The translations under genes were made by a program, and so were the position numbers. The notes beneath the pieces were generated by a model that saw only the letters and a program-made list of their open reading frames with translations, did no database searches and was not told the DNA's origin. From JAKFVA01 sp046155225 (GTDB taxonomy: Bacteria; Pseudomonadota; Gammaproteobacteria; Burkholderiales; Burkholderiaceae_C): 33,147 nucleotides of DNA. The stretch lies in the NCBI GenBank assembly GCA_046155225.1, contig JBJXED010000010.1:1-33147 (forward strand). The letters are read 5' to 3'. Positions 23,973 to 32,266 of this stretch are shown here, piece after piece (positions within the stretch are counted from its first letter, which is position 1; every line of letters begins with the position of its first letter).

Positions 23973-24005
23973 GTATTATTTAGTCAGTTTGATTTACTAT
24001 TTGCC

Positions 24006-24497
24006 ATGATTTCCCTGCCCGACGACCGCTGGCGCCAAAGCCACCTGGGCCGCTTGCTGGGGCAGGCGCTGCGCCGTTTTGACGAGCGTGTGCTGACGCT
24101 GATGGCGCACAACGCCGAGGTGCCGCTGGCGCTGTCGAATCTGGCCGCTCGCGGGCAGGTCAGCGCCGCGCACATTCACATCACGCGTCATCTGTCGCTT
24201 ACCGGATCACGCCTGACCGACCTGGCGGCGCAGGCCGGCATGAGCAAGCAGGCCATGGGCAAGCTGGTGGACCAGTGCGAAGCCTGGGGCCTGGTGGTGC
24301 GCGAGGCGCAGGCAAGCGATGCGCGCGCCCGCAGCGTGCGCTTCACAGCAGACGGCCTGGCCTGGCTGGCGGCGTTTGAGCAGGCGGTGGCGCAGGCGCA
24401 GGCTGAATTTGCGCAAGAGTGCGGCACTGATGTGGCCACCGTGGTGATGCTGGGGCTGGAAGCCTACGCGCAAGGCTACAGCGGGCTATCCCGCTAG
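24006..24497 (+). CDS. MarR family winged-helix transcriptional regulator
   Basis: A 163-residue DNA-binding protein. The core LSLTGSRLTDLAAQAGMSKQAMGKLVDQCEAWGLVVRE is the helix-turn-helix and first wing strand, followed by ASDARARSVRFTADG, the typical MarR wing. N- and C-terminal helices would form the dimer interface. It is divergent from recA across 139 bp. A 7-bp inverted repeat (AGTAAAT at 23956-23962, ATTTACT at 23992-23998) in that space could be its own operator. The ligand and targets are not evident. No obvious efflux or degradation gene is adjacent. Confidence 0.88.
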   Translation: MISLPDDRWRQSHLGRLLGQALRRFDERVLTLMAHNAEVPLALSNLAARGQVSAAHIHITRHLSLTGSRLTDLAAQAGMSKQAMGKLVDQCEAWGLVVREAQASDARARSVRFTADGLAWLAAFEQAVAQAQAEFAQECGTDVATVVMLGLEAYAQGYSGLSR

Positions 24498-24570
24498 CAA
24501 GCCGTGAGCAGCGACCTAAAATTGTCGCCAGGCAGGGCGAGTGCCCGCCGCCAAGACCCTGGAGCCCCCC

Positions 24571-25251
24571 ATGCGCATCCTGATTGCTGAAGACGACCAA
24601 GTGCTGGCCGACGGCTTGCTGCGCACGCTGCGCTCCTCTGGCGCGGCGGTGGACCACGTCGCCAGTGGCACCGAGGCCGACGCCGCCCTGATGACCAACC
24701 ACGAGTTCAACCTGCTGATTCTCGACCTGGGCCTGCCCAAGATGCACGGCCTGGAGGTGCTGAAAAAACTGCGCAGTCGCGGCAGCAGCCTGCCCGTGCT
24801 GATATTGACCGCCGCCGACAGCGTGGAAGAGCGCGTCAAGGGCCTGGACTACGGCGCCGACGACTACATGGCCAAGCCGTTCTCGCTGCAAGAGCTCGAA
24901 GCCCGCGTGCGCGCCATGAGCCGGCGCAGCATGGGCGGTGCCAGCAGCACCATCAAGCACGGGCCGCTGGCCTACGACCAGACCGGGCGCGTGGCCAGCA
25001 TCGACGGCAAGATGGTCGAGCTCTCGGCGCGCGAGCTCGGCCTGCTGGAAGTGCTGCTGCAGCGCAGCGGCCGCCTGGTCAGCAAAGACCAGTTGGTCGA
25101 GCGCCTGTGCGAATGGGGCGAGGAAGTCAGCAACAACGCGATCGAGGTCTATGTGCACCGGCTGCGCAAGAAAATCGAGAAAGGCCCGATCCGCATCGTC
25201 ACCGTGCGCGGGCTGGGGTATTGCCTGGAGAAGATTCCCGAGACCGCATGA
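24571..25251 (+). CDS. OmpR-family response regulator
   Basis: A 226-residue two-component regulator. The receiver domain (1-115) has the acidic pair EDD (7-9), phospho-acceptor D52 in LILDLGLPK, T80 and K102. The C-terminal winged helix (about 128-222) has SARELGLLEVLLQRSGRLVSKDQL and the recognition block SNNAIEVYVHRLRKKIE. I chose the ATG at 24571 (MRILIAEDD) over an in-frame GTG at 24541 because receivers start at this first strand. Its stop overlaps the kinase start (ATGA). Close relatives are the QseB and TctD groups. Confidence 0.95.
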   Translation: MRILIAEDDQVLADGLLRTLRSSGAAVDHVASGTEADAALMTNHEFNLLILDLGLPKMHGLEVLKKLRSRGSSLPVLILTAADSVEERVKGLDYGADDYMAKPFSLQELEARVRAMSRRSMGGASSTIKHGPLAYDQTGRVASIDGKMVELSARELGLLEVLLQRSGRLVSKDQLVERLCEWGEEVSNNAIEVYVHRLRKKIEKGPIRIVTVRGLGYCLEKIPETA

Positions 25252-26678
25252 AGCTCTTCCAGCGCGAGCAGCGCTCCCTGTTTGGCGAGATTCTGGACTG
25301 GATGCTCACCCCGCTGCTGCTACTGTGGCCCATCAGCCTGGGGCTGACTTGGCTGGTGGCGCAAAACATTGCCAATTTGCCGTTTGACCGTGCGCTCGAA
25401 TACAACGCCCGCGCGCTCATACCTTTGGTCAGCCTGCAAGGCAGCAAGCTGACCTTTAACTTGCCGGCAGCAGCCCGCGAGATTTTGCGCGCCGACGACA
25501 CCGATCAGGTGTACTACCAGGTGCTGGGCCTGCGCGGCGAGTTGCTCTCCGGCGATCGTGAAATTCCGCCGCCGTCCGAGGAAGAGCCGGTGCTGATCGA
25601 AGAAATTCGCCTGCGAGACGACGTGATGCGCGGCCTGGAAGTGCGCATTGCCTACACCTGGATCAAGCTCGGCAACATCGGCAAACCGGTGCTGGTGCAA
25701 GTAGCGGAAACGCGTGAGAAACGCTCGGTGCTGGCAACCGAAATCGTCAAGGGCGTGATGCTGCCGCAGTTTGCCATCATGCCGCTGGCGGTGCTGCTGG
25801 TGTGGCTGGCGCTGGTACGCGGCATCCGGCCGCTGTCCGCGCTGGAAGAGCGCATCCGCCAGCGCCAGCCCGACGACTTGAGCCCGCTCGACGAGCGCGC
25901 CGTACCGCTGGAAGTCGCGCCCCTGGTGCTGTCGGTGAACGACTTGCTGACACGGCTCAAAGCCTCGATCGCCAGCCAGAAGCGCTTCCTTGCTGACGCA
26001 GCACACCAGCTCAAAACGCCGCTGGCAGGCCTGCGCATGCAGGCCGACCTGGCGCTGCGCGAGAACGCCAGCACCGAGGAGCTCAAGCACTCGCTCAAGC
26101 AGGTCAGCCGCTCGAGCATGCGCGCCACTCACACCGTCAACCAGTTGCTGGCGCTGGCGCGCGCCGAGAACGCCGGCACAGGCCTGACACTGCAGCGCTG
26201 CAACCTCGTCAAACTCACCGCCGAAGTGGTGCAGGACTCACTGCCGCGCGCGCTGGAAAAGCAGCTGGATTTGGGCTACGAAGGGCCCGTTGCCGACGCC
26301 GCGGGTACCGAGCTGATGGCCAACCCCACGCTGCTGAAAGAACTGATCCGCAACCTGCTGGACAACGCCATCAACTACACCCCGTCAAGCCACATCGCGC
26401 CGGGCATCATCACCGCGCGGGTGCTGGCCGAGCCGTTTGGCAAAGTACTGCTGCTGCAAGTCGAGGACTCTGGCCCCGGCATCCCCGAAGCCGAGCGCAG
26501 CCTGGTGTTTGAGCCGTTCTACCGCGCGCTCGGCTCGGAATCCGACGGCTCGGGCCTGGGCTTGCCCATCGTGCTGGAGATTGTCCGCCTGCACAGCGCG
26601 CATCTCACGCTGGAAGAAACCCGGCCAGGCCAAGTACCGCCAGGGGCGCGTTTCACGCTGCGTTTTGAGTCGGTATAG
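25248..26678 (+). CDS. Sensor histidine kinase (TctE/QseC-like)
   Basis: A 476-residue inner-membrane kinase. It has membrane helices at about 20-38 and 168-190 around a periplasmic domain of about 130 residues (2CSK_N-like), a HAMP-like linker, HisKA with H253 in ADAAHQLKTPLAGLRMQADL, and an ATPase domain with N373 (NLLDNAINYTP), VEDSGPGIP and GSGLGLPIV. It is translationally coupled to the response regulator upstream and should phosphorylate it. TctE relatives sense tricarboxylates and QseC relatives sense other signals. No transporter gene is adjacent, so the ligand is open. Confidence 0.95.
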   Translation: MKLFQREQRSLFGEILDWMLTPLLLLWPISLGLTWLVAQNIANLPFDRALEYNARALIPLVSLQGSKLTFNLPAAAREILRADDTDQVYYQVLGLRGELLSGDREIPPPSEEEPVLIEEIRLRDDVMRGLEVRIAYTWIKLGNIGKPVLVQVAETREKRSVLATEIVKGVMLPQFAIMPLAVLLVWLALVRGIRPLSALEERIRQRQPDDLSPLDERAVPLEVAPLVLSVNDLLTRLKASIASQKRFLADAAHQLKTPLAGLRMQADLALRENASTEELKHSLKQVSRSSMRATHTVNQLLALARAENAGTGLTLQRCNLVKLTAEVVQDSLPRALEKQLDLGYEGPVADAAGTELMANPTLLKELIRNLLDNAINYTPSSHIAPGIITARVLAEPFGKVLLLQVEDSGPGIPEAERSLVFEPFYRALGSESDGSGLGLPIVLEIVRLHSAHLTLEETRPGQVPPGARFTLRFESV

Positions 26679-26688
26679 CGCAGATATT

Positions 26689-26755
26689 TGCTATTTTATA
26701 AATAGCATTACCGGCATTATTTACCTTGGCTACAGGCCAATTTAACTTAAAAATT
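26689..26755 (+). repeat. Interspersed repeat, copy C, with leading hairpin
   Basis: Begins with a perfect AT-rich hairpin (TGCTATTT/AAATAGCA, three-base loop, 26689-26707) directly downstream of the histidine kinase stop. It continues with ATTACCGGCATT, TTTACCTTGGCTACAGGC and CAATTTAA, matching copies A and B. The hairpin could also help end the two-component transcript. Confidence 0.75.
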
Positions 26756-26792
26756 AGCCTAAAACCCGGTTTCAGGCCACTGCCGCAGCCTT

Positions 26793-26907
26793 CTACAGGA
26801 TCAGCGGCAAACGCTCGCGCGCCAGCACCTGGGCCACCACCGGATCAATGCCGACCATGCTGCCCCGGCGAACACGCGCCCGGGGCGAAATACAGTTTCA
26901 GCCTCAT
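26793..26907 (-). pseudogene. Glutathione S-transferase gene relic (internal deletion)
   Basis: A minus-strand ATG at 26907 reads MRLKLYFAPGACSPG before a stop at 26845. 'KLYFAPGACS' is the hallmark N-terminus of beta-class bacterial GSTs, whose full length is about 200 residues. In a second frame the following DNA reads GIDPVVAQVLARERLPLIL and a stop (26793-26795), which looks like a GST C-terminus. The middle of the gene appears deleted, with a frame change at the join. It lies 38 bp downstream of the Mpo1-like gene on the same strand. Confidence 0.6.
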
Positions 26908-26944
26908 GCGGGTTGGCTAGGGTGAGGCTGGGCAGGTCGGCGGG

Positions 26945-27256
26945 CTAGAGCGGGATTTTGCCGGTGACGATGTCCCACCACATGCGCCAGTCGCCCATAA
27001 AGCTGAACCCCGGGTACTGGAACGTGGCGGGCTTGTTGTGCTCAAAAAAGTAGTGACCCACCCAGGCAAACGCATAGCCTTGCACCACCGCCGCCGCAAT
27101 CAGCCAGCCCGTTTGCGTAGCCAAAGCCGCAATCAGCAGGACCAGGGCGATGCTGGTGCCGACGAAATGCAGGCGGCGCGAGACCTGATTTGAATGCTCG
27201 CTGAGGTAGAAGGGGTAGAAATCAGCAAAAGTTTTATAGCGCGCGCGGGTACTCAT
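26945..27256 (-). CDS. DUF962/Mpo1-like membrane protein
   Basis: A 103-residue protein with two hydrophobic helices (about 35-48 and 51-66). The family blocks are FADFYPFYLSEHSNQVSRRL (H21), RLHFVGTS (H30), and FAWVGHYFFEHNKPATF (H68, H73) followed by GDWRMWWD. In yeast, Mpo1 of this family is an iron-dependent dioxygenase in 2-hydroxy fatty acid alpha-oxidation, and the conserved His residues are its iron ligands. All four His residues are present here. The bacterial substrate is unknown. Confidence 0.85.
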   Translation of the reverse strand: MSTRARYKTFADFYPFYLSEHSNQVSRRLHFVGTSIALVLLIAALATQTGWLIAAAVVQGYAFAWVGHYFFEHNKPATFQYPGFSFMGDWRMWWDIVTGKIPL

Positions 27257-27388
27257 GGGAGCTCTCTGAGTGATTCAAATTTCAACTTTAAATGACCTTG
27301 CCACTGGAATCCGTATCCATAACCGCTCATGCATCGGTTTGCTTGGACGGATAGCGCTGGTGACCCTGACGCAGGCTCTGGCGGTGAT

Positions 27389-27464
27389 TGGTGCGGCTGG
27401 CGGGGATCGAACCCACGACCCTTGGCTTCGGAGGCCAATACTCTATCCACTGAGCTACAGCCGC
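27389..27464 (-). tRNA. tRNA-Arg (anticodon CCG), CCA encoded
   Basis: The minus strand folds as a complete cloverleaf: acceptor GCGGCTG/CAGCCGC, anticodon stem TTGGC/GCCAA around loop CTCCGAA (anticodon CCG), and T arm GTGGG-TTCGATC-CCCGC. The discriminator A is followed by a genomically encoded CCA. A -10-like TAGAAT on the minus strand at 27498-27503 could serve it, but no good -35 is visible. The rest of the 321-bp space between flanking genes holds nothing else I can support. Confidence 0.97.
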
Positions 27465-27577
27465 AAATTCGTTTACATCGCGCAACGCAAGCCGTGCATT
27501 CTAGGGCTTTGACTGCCTGCACTGCGCCGCAAGGACGCGGGGTTTTGTAAAATACCGCTTTCACAGACGAGGATGCC

Positions 27578-28159
27578 ATGAGCGACACCCCCAGCAGCGC
27601 ACCCAGCGCCAGCAGCCACGAAGAAGAAGCCCATACCGGGCCGATTAAAAACCCCAAGCAAATGCTGTATGCGGTGGCGGCCTCGTTTATCTTGCCGATC
27701 TTTGCCATCATCGGTTTGGTCTATACGGTCACCACCGACAGCAAAGACGGCCCTGGCGTGGGTGATGCACAAAAATCCCTCGCGCTGCGGATTCAAAAAG
27801 TCGGTTACGTGGAAATTCGGGATGCCAACCGGGAGTTAAAAGGCGGCGAAGAAGTCTACAAAACCCAGTGCGCAAGCTGCCATGCCGCTGGCCTCTTGGG
27901 TGCGCCTGTATTGGGCGATGCCGCTGCCTGGGGCGCACGCATCAAAACCGGCTACGACGCATTGCTGACTTCTGCCCTCAAAGGCAAGGGTGCCATGAAC
28001 GCTCAAGGCGGCGCTGATTATGAAGACACGGAAATTGGCCGGGCCGTGGTTTATCTGGCCAATGCCGCAGGGGCCAAGTTTGAAGTGCCCAAGCAGCCCG
28101 CTGCCACAGCACCTGCAGGCAGCGCCAGTGCCGCCGTCGCCGCAGCGCCGGCGAAATAA
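27578..28159 (+). CDS. Membrane-anchored cytochrome c5-like monohaem protein
   Basis: A 193-residue periplasmic electron carrier held by one membrane helix (about 29-51, an uncleaved anchor after a polar start). A class I cytochrome c domain covers about 82-165. The haem motif is CASCH (C98, C101, H102) and the likely axial Met is M140 in GKGAMNAQGG, as in the c5 family. An Ala/Pro-rich tail closes the protein. GAGG precedes the ATG. A -10-like TAAAAT lies at 27548-27553 without a clear -35. No oxidase genes are adjacent, so the partner is unknown. It converges with the following DUF gene with 22 bp between the stops. Confidence 0.9.
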   Translation: MSDTPSSAPSASSHEEEAHTGPIKNPKQMLYAVAASFILPIFAIIGLVYTVTTDSKDGPGVGDAQKSLALRIQKVGYVEIRDANRELKGGEEVYKTQCASCHAAGLLGAPVLGDAAAWGARIKTGYDALLTSALKGKGAMNAQGGADYEDTEIGRAVVYLANAAGAKFEVPKQPAATAPAGSASAAVAAAPAK

Positions 28160-28181
28160 ACCGCCTTGCGACGCCGCTCCG

Positions 28182-28763
28182 CTAGCGCTGCGCAGCAGCA
28201 CTTTTTCTGTGCTGCTCCTGCGGGCTGCGAATAAATGCAAAGCGCTTGGGCAGCTCTTCTCCGGCAAGCGCTTGCACTTGCCATATTCCTTGTTCCAAGG
28301 CGTTGGCCAGCATCAACATATCCTGGCTGTGCACCAAACCCATGACCACGGTCTGTGCACGGCGCGCACTGAGGTAGCCCCGGCCGCTTTCGTCAGCATA
28401 GCAAGCCTGGACCTGTGCAGGACAGCCGGTATGGTCATGAACTGCGAAGTTGTCCTGCACGCGCCACACCACAGGCGTGTCTTCGAGTTCGACAAAGACC
28501 CGCTGCGGGCCGTTCTGAAAAAACCACTGGCCAGTCGGATCGCTGGCGTAATTGCGGCCAATGAACTCGATCAGTTTCTCATGCTGCAAGCGCGAGCCTT
28601 TGGCGGCCCGGTCACGCTGGGCACAGGCACTTGCAAAGGTGCCGGCCGCCTGACAACCATCGTCACGCATATACCAGTCACCGCGGGCGTCCAACCCGAG
28701 CCAGCCGTAGCAATGCGGCACTTGCGGCCATTTGGCCATGGCGGCCTTAACGATGTCATCCAT
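28182..28763 (-). CDS. Conserved hypothetical protein (DUF2944/DUF2946-like)
   Basis: A 193-residue soluble protein beginning MDDIVKAAMAKWPQVPHCYGWLGLDARGDWYMRD. This start is familiar from proteobacterial DUF proteins of about 200 residues that I associate with DUF2944/DUF2946; the exact family number is uncertain. Conserved-looking blocks include FIGRNYASDPTGQWFFQNGPQR and a C-terminal LEQGIWQVQAL. There are no membrane segments or recognisable catalytic motif. The ATG at 28763 was chosen over an upstream extension because it begins this block and overlaps the hydrolase stop by 8 bp, which suggests coupled translation with the YheT-like gene. Confidence 0.75.
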   Translation of the reverse strand: MDDIVKAAMAKWPQVPHCYGWLGLDARGDWYMRDDGCQAAGTFASACAQRDRAAKGSRLQHEKLIEFIGRNYASDPTGQWFFQNGPQRVFVELEDTPVVWRVQDNFAVHDHTGCPAQVQACYADESGRGYLSARRAQTVVMGLVHSQDMLMLANALEQGIWQVQALAGEELPKRFAFIRSPQEQHRKSAAAQR

Positions 28764-29772
28764 GCGCTGCCTCTTGGTGGCGGGAAAGTGGATGCAAATC
28801 CTGACACAAAAATGCCCCCACCGCTTGCGGCAAAGCCTGTAAATGCGAGGGCCATCGTCCACTCGGAAAACCGACATGGCCTCCTTGCGGCGGCTGCCAT
28901 AGCGTCACATGGCGGCTCACATCTTGCTGCTTCGGCAGGCTATATGCAGGCACAAAAGGGTCGTTTTGCGCATTCAGCAGCAGGGTGGGCACCACGATGG
29001 CGCGCAGATGCGGTTTGGCCGATGCGCGCCGCCAGTAATCGGCGGCATCTTGAAATCCGTGGATGGGCGCGGTGAACACGTTGTCAAAATCTTCCAGGTT
29101 GCGTGCAGCCAGAAGGCGCTGGCGGTCAAACAAGCCTGGGTGAAGGTGCAGCCGCTCCAAAGCACGCGGCTTCATGCTGGCCAAAAACATGGGGGTGTAG
29201 AGCAGTCGGCTCAAGCCTTGGCACAAAGCCTGGCCGCTGGCGGTCAAATCCAGCGGTGCGCTGACTGCCGCGATCGACTGCGCAAGCCGGGCCGCTTCTT
29301 GGCCATATACCCCGGCCCAGCGCATCAACGCATTGCCGCCCAGGGAGATGCCGACGGCCATCAATCGGCCGCAGGCATGCTCGCCCGCCATGGCGCGCAT
29401 ACGCCGCATGATCCAGTCAATTTCCTCAATATCACCACTGTGGTAGGCCCGCGGCGCACGGTTGATCTCACCACTGCAGCCCCTGAAATGCGGCACCGCA
29501 AACATCAGCTGCTGCGCGTGCGCATACTCGGCAAACGCCAGCGCATAATGGCTGCCGGAGGATCCCTCGAGGCCATGAAAGAGCACCAGTAAACCGCGTG
29601 GACTGGTGGGAAAGGGCAATGCGACATCGACATCGATAAAGTCTGCATCGGGGGTTGCCCAGCGCTCGCGCCGGTAACGCTGTCTTGGCGTTGGTCCGCG
29701 ATGGGTGAAACGGGCGGGCCAAATGGTTTGCGCATGCCCTCCCGGCAACCAAGACGGTGCGCGGTAATTCAC
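28756..29772 (-). CDS. YheT-like alpha/beta-hydrolase
   Basis: A 338-residue hydrolase of the YheT/ABHD family. The N-terminus PSWLPGGHAQTIWPA is typical. LLVLFHGLEGSSGSHY forms the oxyanion region, and the nucleophile is S143 in VGISLGGN. NAQNDPFVP and GGHVGF supply the Asp and His of the triad. Natural substrates of the family are probably esters or lipids but are not settled. The gene lies 38 bp downstream of the NTF2-like gene and overlaps the DUF gene that follows. Confidence 0.9.
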   Translation of the reverse strand: MNYRAPSWLPGGHAQTIWPARFTHRGPTPRQRYRRERWATPDADFIDVDVALPFPTSPRGLLVLFHGLEGSSGSHYALAFAEYAHAQQLMFAVPHFRGCSGEINRAPRAYHSGDIEEIDWIMRRMRAMAGEHACGRLMAVGISLGGNALMRWAGVYGQEAARLAQSIAAVSAPLDLTASGQALCQGLSRLLYTPMFLASMKPRALERLHLHPGLFDRQRLLAARNLEDFDNVFTAPIHGFQDAADYWRRASAKPHLRAIVVPTLLLNAQNDPFVPAYSLPKQQDVSRHVTLWQPPQGGHVGFPSGRWPSHLQALPQAVGAFLCQDLHPLSRHQEAAHG

Positions 29773-29810
29773 AAAATCACCTGTGGCTGGGGTCGCGCTG
29801 CATGGTGCAT

Positions 29811-30260
29811 TCAGTGCAGCACGGTGGGTGCGTCGTTGGCTTCATGTGCTTCTTGTACCGTCCCGGGACTGGCATGGTGGGCCACCATACGCCACCCCTG
29901 GGCGGTTTTAAAGTACACATTGGTGGCAATCACATAGGCTTCACGCGGGCCGTCTTTAGTGAGCAACTTGATGCGTTCGACCACGCTATGGATGATGCTG
30001 GACAAAGACTCCACCATGCGTACCCGAACCGGAATCGCATGCACTGTCCCTTTGGCGAAAACGGCCTCGAAGCTGGCTCGCACTGCCAGCGGTCCGATCG
30101 CCCTCGAGCCGCCCGGATGGATGCAAACGATCTCGTCCTCATCGGCCCAACAGGCCATCAGCTTTTCGATATCGCCCTTTTGGAAGGCTTCATAGAAAGC
30201 GGCCTCGACATCATCAACGCTCAAGCTGATGTGAGCCGCGTGAGGTTTGGGTTTGGGCAT
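29811..30260 (-). CDS. NTF2-like (SnoaL/DUF4440-type) protein
   Basis: A 149-residue small cone-barrel protein. The pattern FYEAFQKGDIEKLMACWADEDEIVCIHPGG followed by VYFKTAQGWRMVAHHASP is typical of the SnoaL_3/DUF4440 nuclear transport factor 2-like group found across bacteria. Members bind small molecules or act as minor enzymes; no specific reaction can be assigned. It appears to be the first gene of the NTF2-YheT-DUF operon. Confidence 0.82.
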   Translation of the reverse strand: MPKPKPHAAHISLSVDDVEAAFYEAFQKGDIEKLMACWADEDEIVCIHPGGSRAIGPLAVRASFEAVFAKGTVHAIPVRVRMVESLSSIIHSVVERIKLLTKDGPREAYVIATNVYFKTAQGWRMVAHHASPGTVQEAHEANDAPTVLH

Positions 30261-30336
30261 GGTTTGAAAGCTTGACCGTCAATTTTGGAGATTGAAACAC
30301 CCGCGTTTATAGCCATTTCCCTGAGTTGCACCAATT

Positions 30337-30364
30337 AAAAAGGCCTTGCAATTGTGCAAGGCCT
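30337..30364 (-). terminator. Rho-independent terminator of the ATP synthase operon
   Basis: A perfect 10-bp stem AGGCCTTGCA (30341-30350) pairs with TGCAAGGCCT (30355-30364) around a four-base loop. On the minus strand it is followed by TTTTTAATT. It lies 40 bp after the atpC stop. Confidence 0.9.
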
Positions 30365-30403
30365 AAGTCAAATTGGGCTGACGTTACTGACAGCCCATCA
30401 CTT

Positions 30404-30832
30404 TTATTTTTTCTGGCGGTACTTGCGCAGGGCCGCTATTTGCGCAGCCATGACTGCGAGTTCAGACTGAGCAGCAGCCAAATCAATATCGCTCTTGGCA
30501 TTTCTGAGTGCATCTTCAGCCGCTGCCTTGGCGGCGTTGGCTTTTTCGTCATCCAAATCTTTGCCGCGAATCGCCGTGTCAGACAGCACCGTGACGCAAC
30601 CTGGCTGGACTTCAAGCACACCACCGGCTACAAACACAAACTCTTCGGTGCCATCGGCTTTTTCAATGCGAACCGAACCGGCTTTGATACGCGTAATCAG
30701 AGGCGTATGGCGTGGGTAAATACCCAGCTCGCCCGTCTCGCCCGGCAAAGCAACAAAGCGCGCTTCACCTGAGAAGATGGACTCCTCGGCGCTGACGACA
30801 TCGACATGGATGGTGTGGACGCTCTCCATCAT
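30404..30832 (-). CDS. atpC: F1 ATP synthase epsilon subunit
   Basis: Central-stalk subunit that modulates F1 rotation and blocks wasteful hydrolysis. The 142 residues show the beta-sandwich start (TIHVDVVSAEESIFSGEA), PGETGELGIYPRHTPLIT, the GGVLEVQPGCVTVLSD block, and the two-helix C-terminal domain rich in Ala. It starts with two Met codons; the first follows the atpD stop without a gap. A strong terminator follows. Confidence 0.97.
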   Translation of the reverse strand: MMESVHTIHVDVVSAEESIFSGEARFVALPGETGELGIYPRHTPLITRIKAGSVRIEKADGTEEFVFVAGGVLEVQPGCVTVLSDTAIRGKDLDDEKANAAKAAAEDALRNAKSDIDLAAAQSELAVMAAQIAALRKYRQKK

Positions 30833-32236
30833 TTAAGCCTTCTTAGCTTTCTCAAAGGCTTCGTCGATGGTGCCGACCATGTAGAAGGCTTGCTCGGGCA
30901 AATGGTCGCACTCGCCACTCGCAATCATCTTGAAGCCGCGAATGGTTTCTGCCAGCGGCACGTATTTGCCGGGCGAGCCGGTGAACACTTCGGCCACGTG
31001 GAACGGCTGACTCAGGAAACGCTGGATTTTGCGGGCACGGGCCACGGCCAGCTTGTCTTCGGGGGCCAATTCGTCCATACCCAGAATGGCAATGATGTCG
31101 CGCAATTCCTTGTAGCGCTGCAGCGTGCCTTGCACAGCGCGGGCGGTTTCATAGTGCTCTTGGCCCACCACCAGCGGATCCAGCTGGCGGCTGGTGGAGT
31201 CGAGTGGATCAACGGCGGGATAGATACCCAGCGAGGCGATATCGCGGCTCAGCACCACCGTGGAATCCAAGTGCGCAAAAGTAGTGGCAGGTGACGGGTC
31301 GGTCAAGTCATCCGCCGGCACATACACGGCCTGAATCGAAGTGATGGAGCCAACCTTGGTCGAAGTAATACGCTCTTGCAAGCGGCCCATTTCTTCGGCC
31401 AGCGTGGGCTGATAGCCCACAGCAGAAGGCATGCGGCCGAGCAGAGCCGAGACCTCGGTACCGGCCAGGGTGTAACGGTAAATATTGTCGACAAAGAACA
31501 GCACGTCGCGGCCTTCATCGCGGAATGATTCGGCAATGGTCAAACCAGTCAGCGCCACGCGCAAGCGGTTGCCGGGTGGCTCGTTCATCTGGCCGTAGAC
31601 CATAGCCACTTTGGACTCTTCGAGCTTCTCCAGATTTACCACGCCAGAGTCAGCCATCTCGTGATAGAAATCATTGCCCTCGCGGGTGCGCTCGCCCACA
31701 CCGGCAAACACCGACAGACCCGAGTGCGCCTTGGCGATGTTGTTGATGAGTTCCATCATGTTCACGGTTTTGCCGACACCGGCACCGCCGAATAAGCCTA
31801 CCTTGCCGCCTTTGGCAAACGGACAGACCAAGTCAATCACTTTAATGCCGGTTTCCAACAGCTCTTGTGAAGGGCTCAGTTCGTCGTAAGCCGGGGCCTT
31901 GCGGTGAATCGAGGCGGTGAGTTCCTGGCTAACCGGGCCGCGCTCGTCAATCGGCGCGCCCAGCACGTCCATGATGCGGCCCAAGGTGGCCTTGCCCACC
32001 GGCACCGTGATCGGGTGCTCAGTGTTATAGACCATGTTGCCGCGGCGCAAACCATCGGACGAACCCAGCGCAATCGTGCGCACCACGCCGTCGCCCAACT
32101 GCTGTTGCACTTCGAGCGTGAGGGTTGATCCCTCCATTTTGAGTGCATGGTAAATCTTAGGCATGTGGCTGCGCGGAAATTCCACGTCAACCACCGCGCC
32201 GATACATTGAACTATCTTGCCTTGGACTTGGGCCAT
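30833..32236 (-). CDS. atpD: F1 ATP synthase beta subunit
   Basis: Catalytic subunit of F1. The 467 residues have the P-loop GGAGVGKT (150-157), GERTREGNDFYHEM with the catalytic Glu E182, and the PSAVGYQPTLAEEMG and YVPADDLTDP blocks. DELAPED stands in the place of the DELSEED torque loop. Order and strand (atpG, atpD, atpC) are those of the classical atp operon; atpA would lie beyond the right edge. The gap to atpG is 30 bp. Confidence 0.99.
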   Translation of the reverse strand: MAQVQGKIVQCIGAVVDVEFPRSHMPKIYHALKMEGSTLTLEVQQQLGDGVVRTIALGSSDGLRRGNMVYNTEHPITVPVGKATLGRIMDVLGAPIDERGPVSQELTASIHRKAPAYDELSPSQELLETGIKVIDLVCPFAKGGKVGLFGGAGVGKTVNMMELINNIAKAHSGLSVFAGVGERTREGNDFYHEMADSGVVNLEKLEESKVAMVYGQMNEPPGNRLRVALTGLTIAESFRDEGRDVLFFVDNIYRYTLAGTEVSALLGRMPSAVGYQPTLAEEMGRLQERITSTKVGSITSIQAVYVPADDLTDPSPATTFAHLDSTVVLSRDIASLGIYPAVDPLDSTSRQLDPLVVGQEHYETARAVQGTLQRYKELRDIIAILGMDELAPEDKLAVARARKIQRFLSQPFHVAEVFTGSPGKYVPLAETIRGFKMIASGECDHLPEQAFYMVGTIDEAFEKAKKA

Positions 32237-32266
32237 TTTCTGCTCCGAAAAATTAATCTATAAATG

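Noticed and set aside
27253..27711. Minus-strand frame of 152 codons across the tRNA gene
   Set aside because: It reads through tRNA-Arg and the start of the cytochrome gene; the similarity is to neither.
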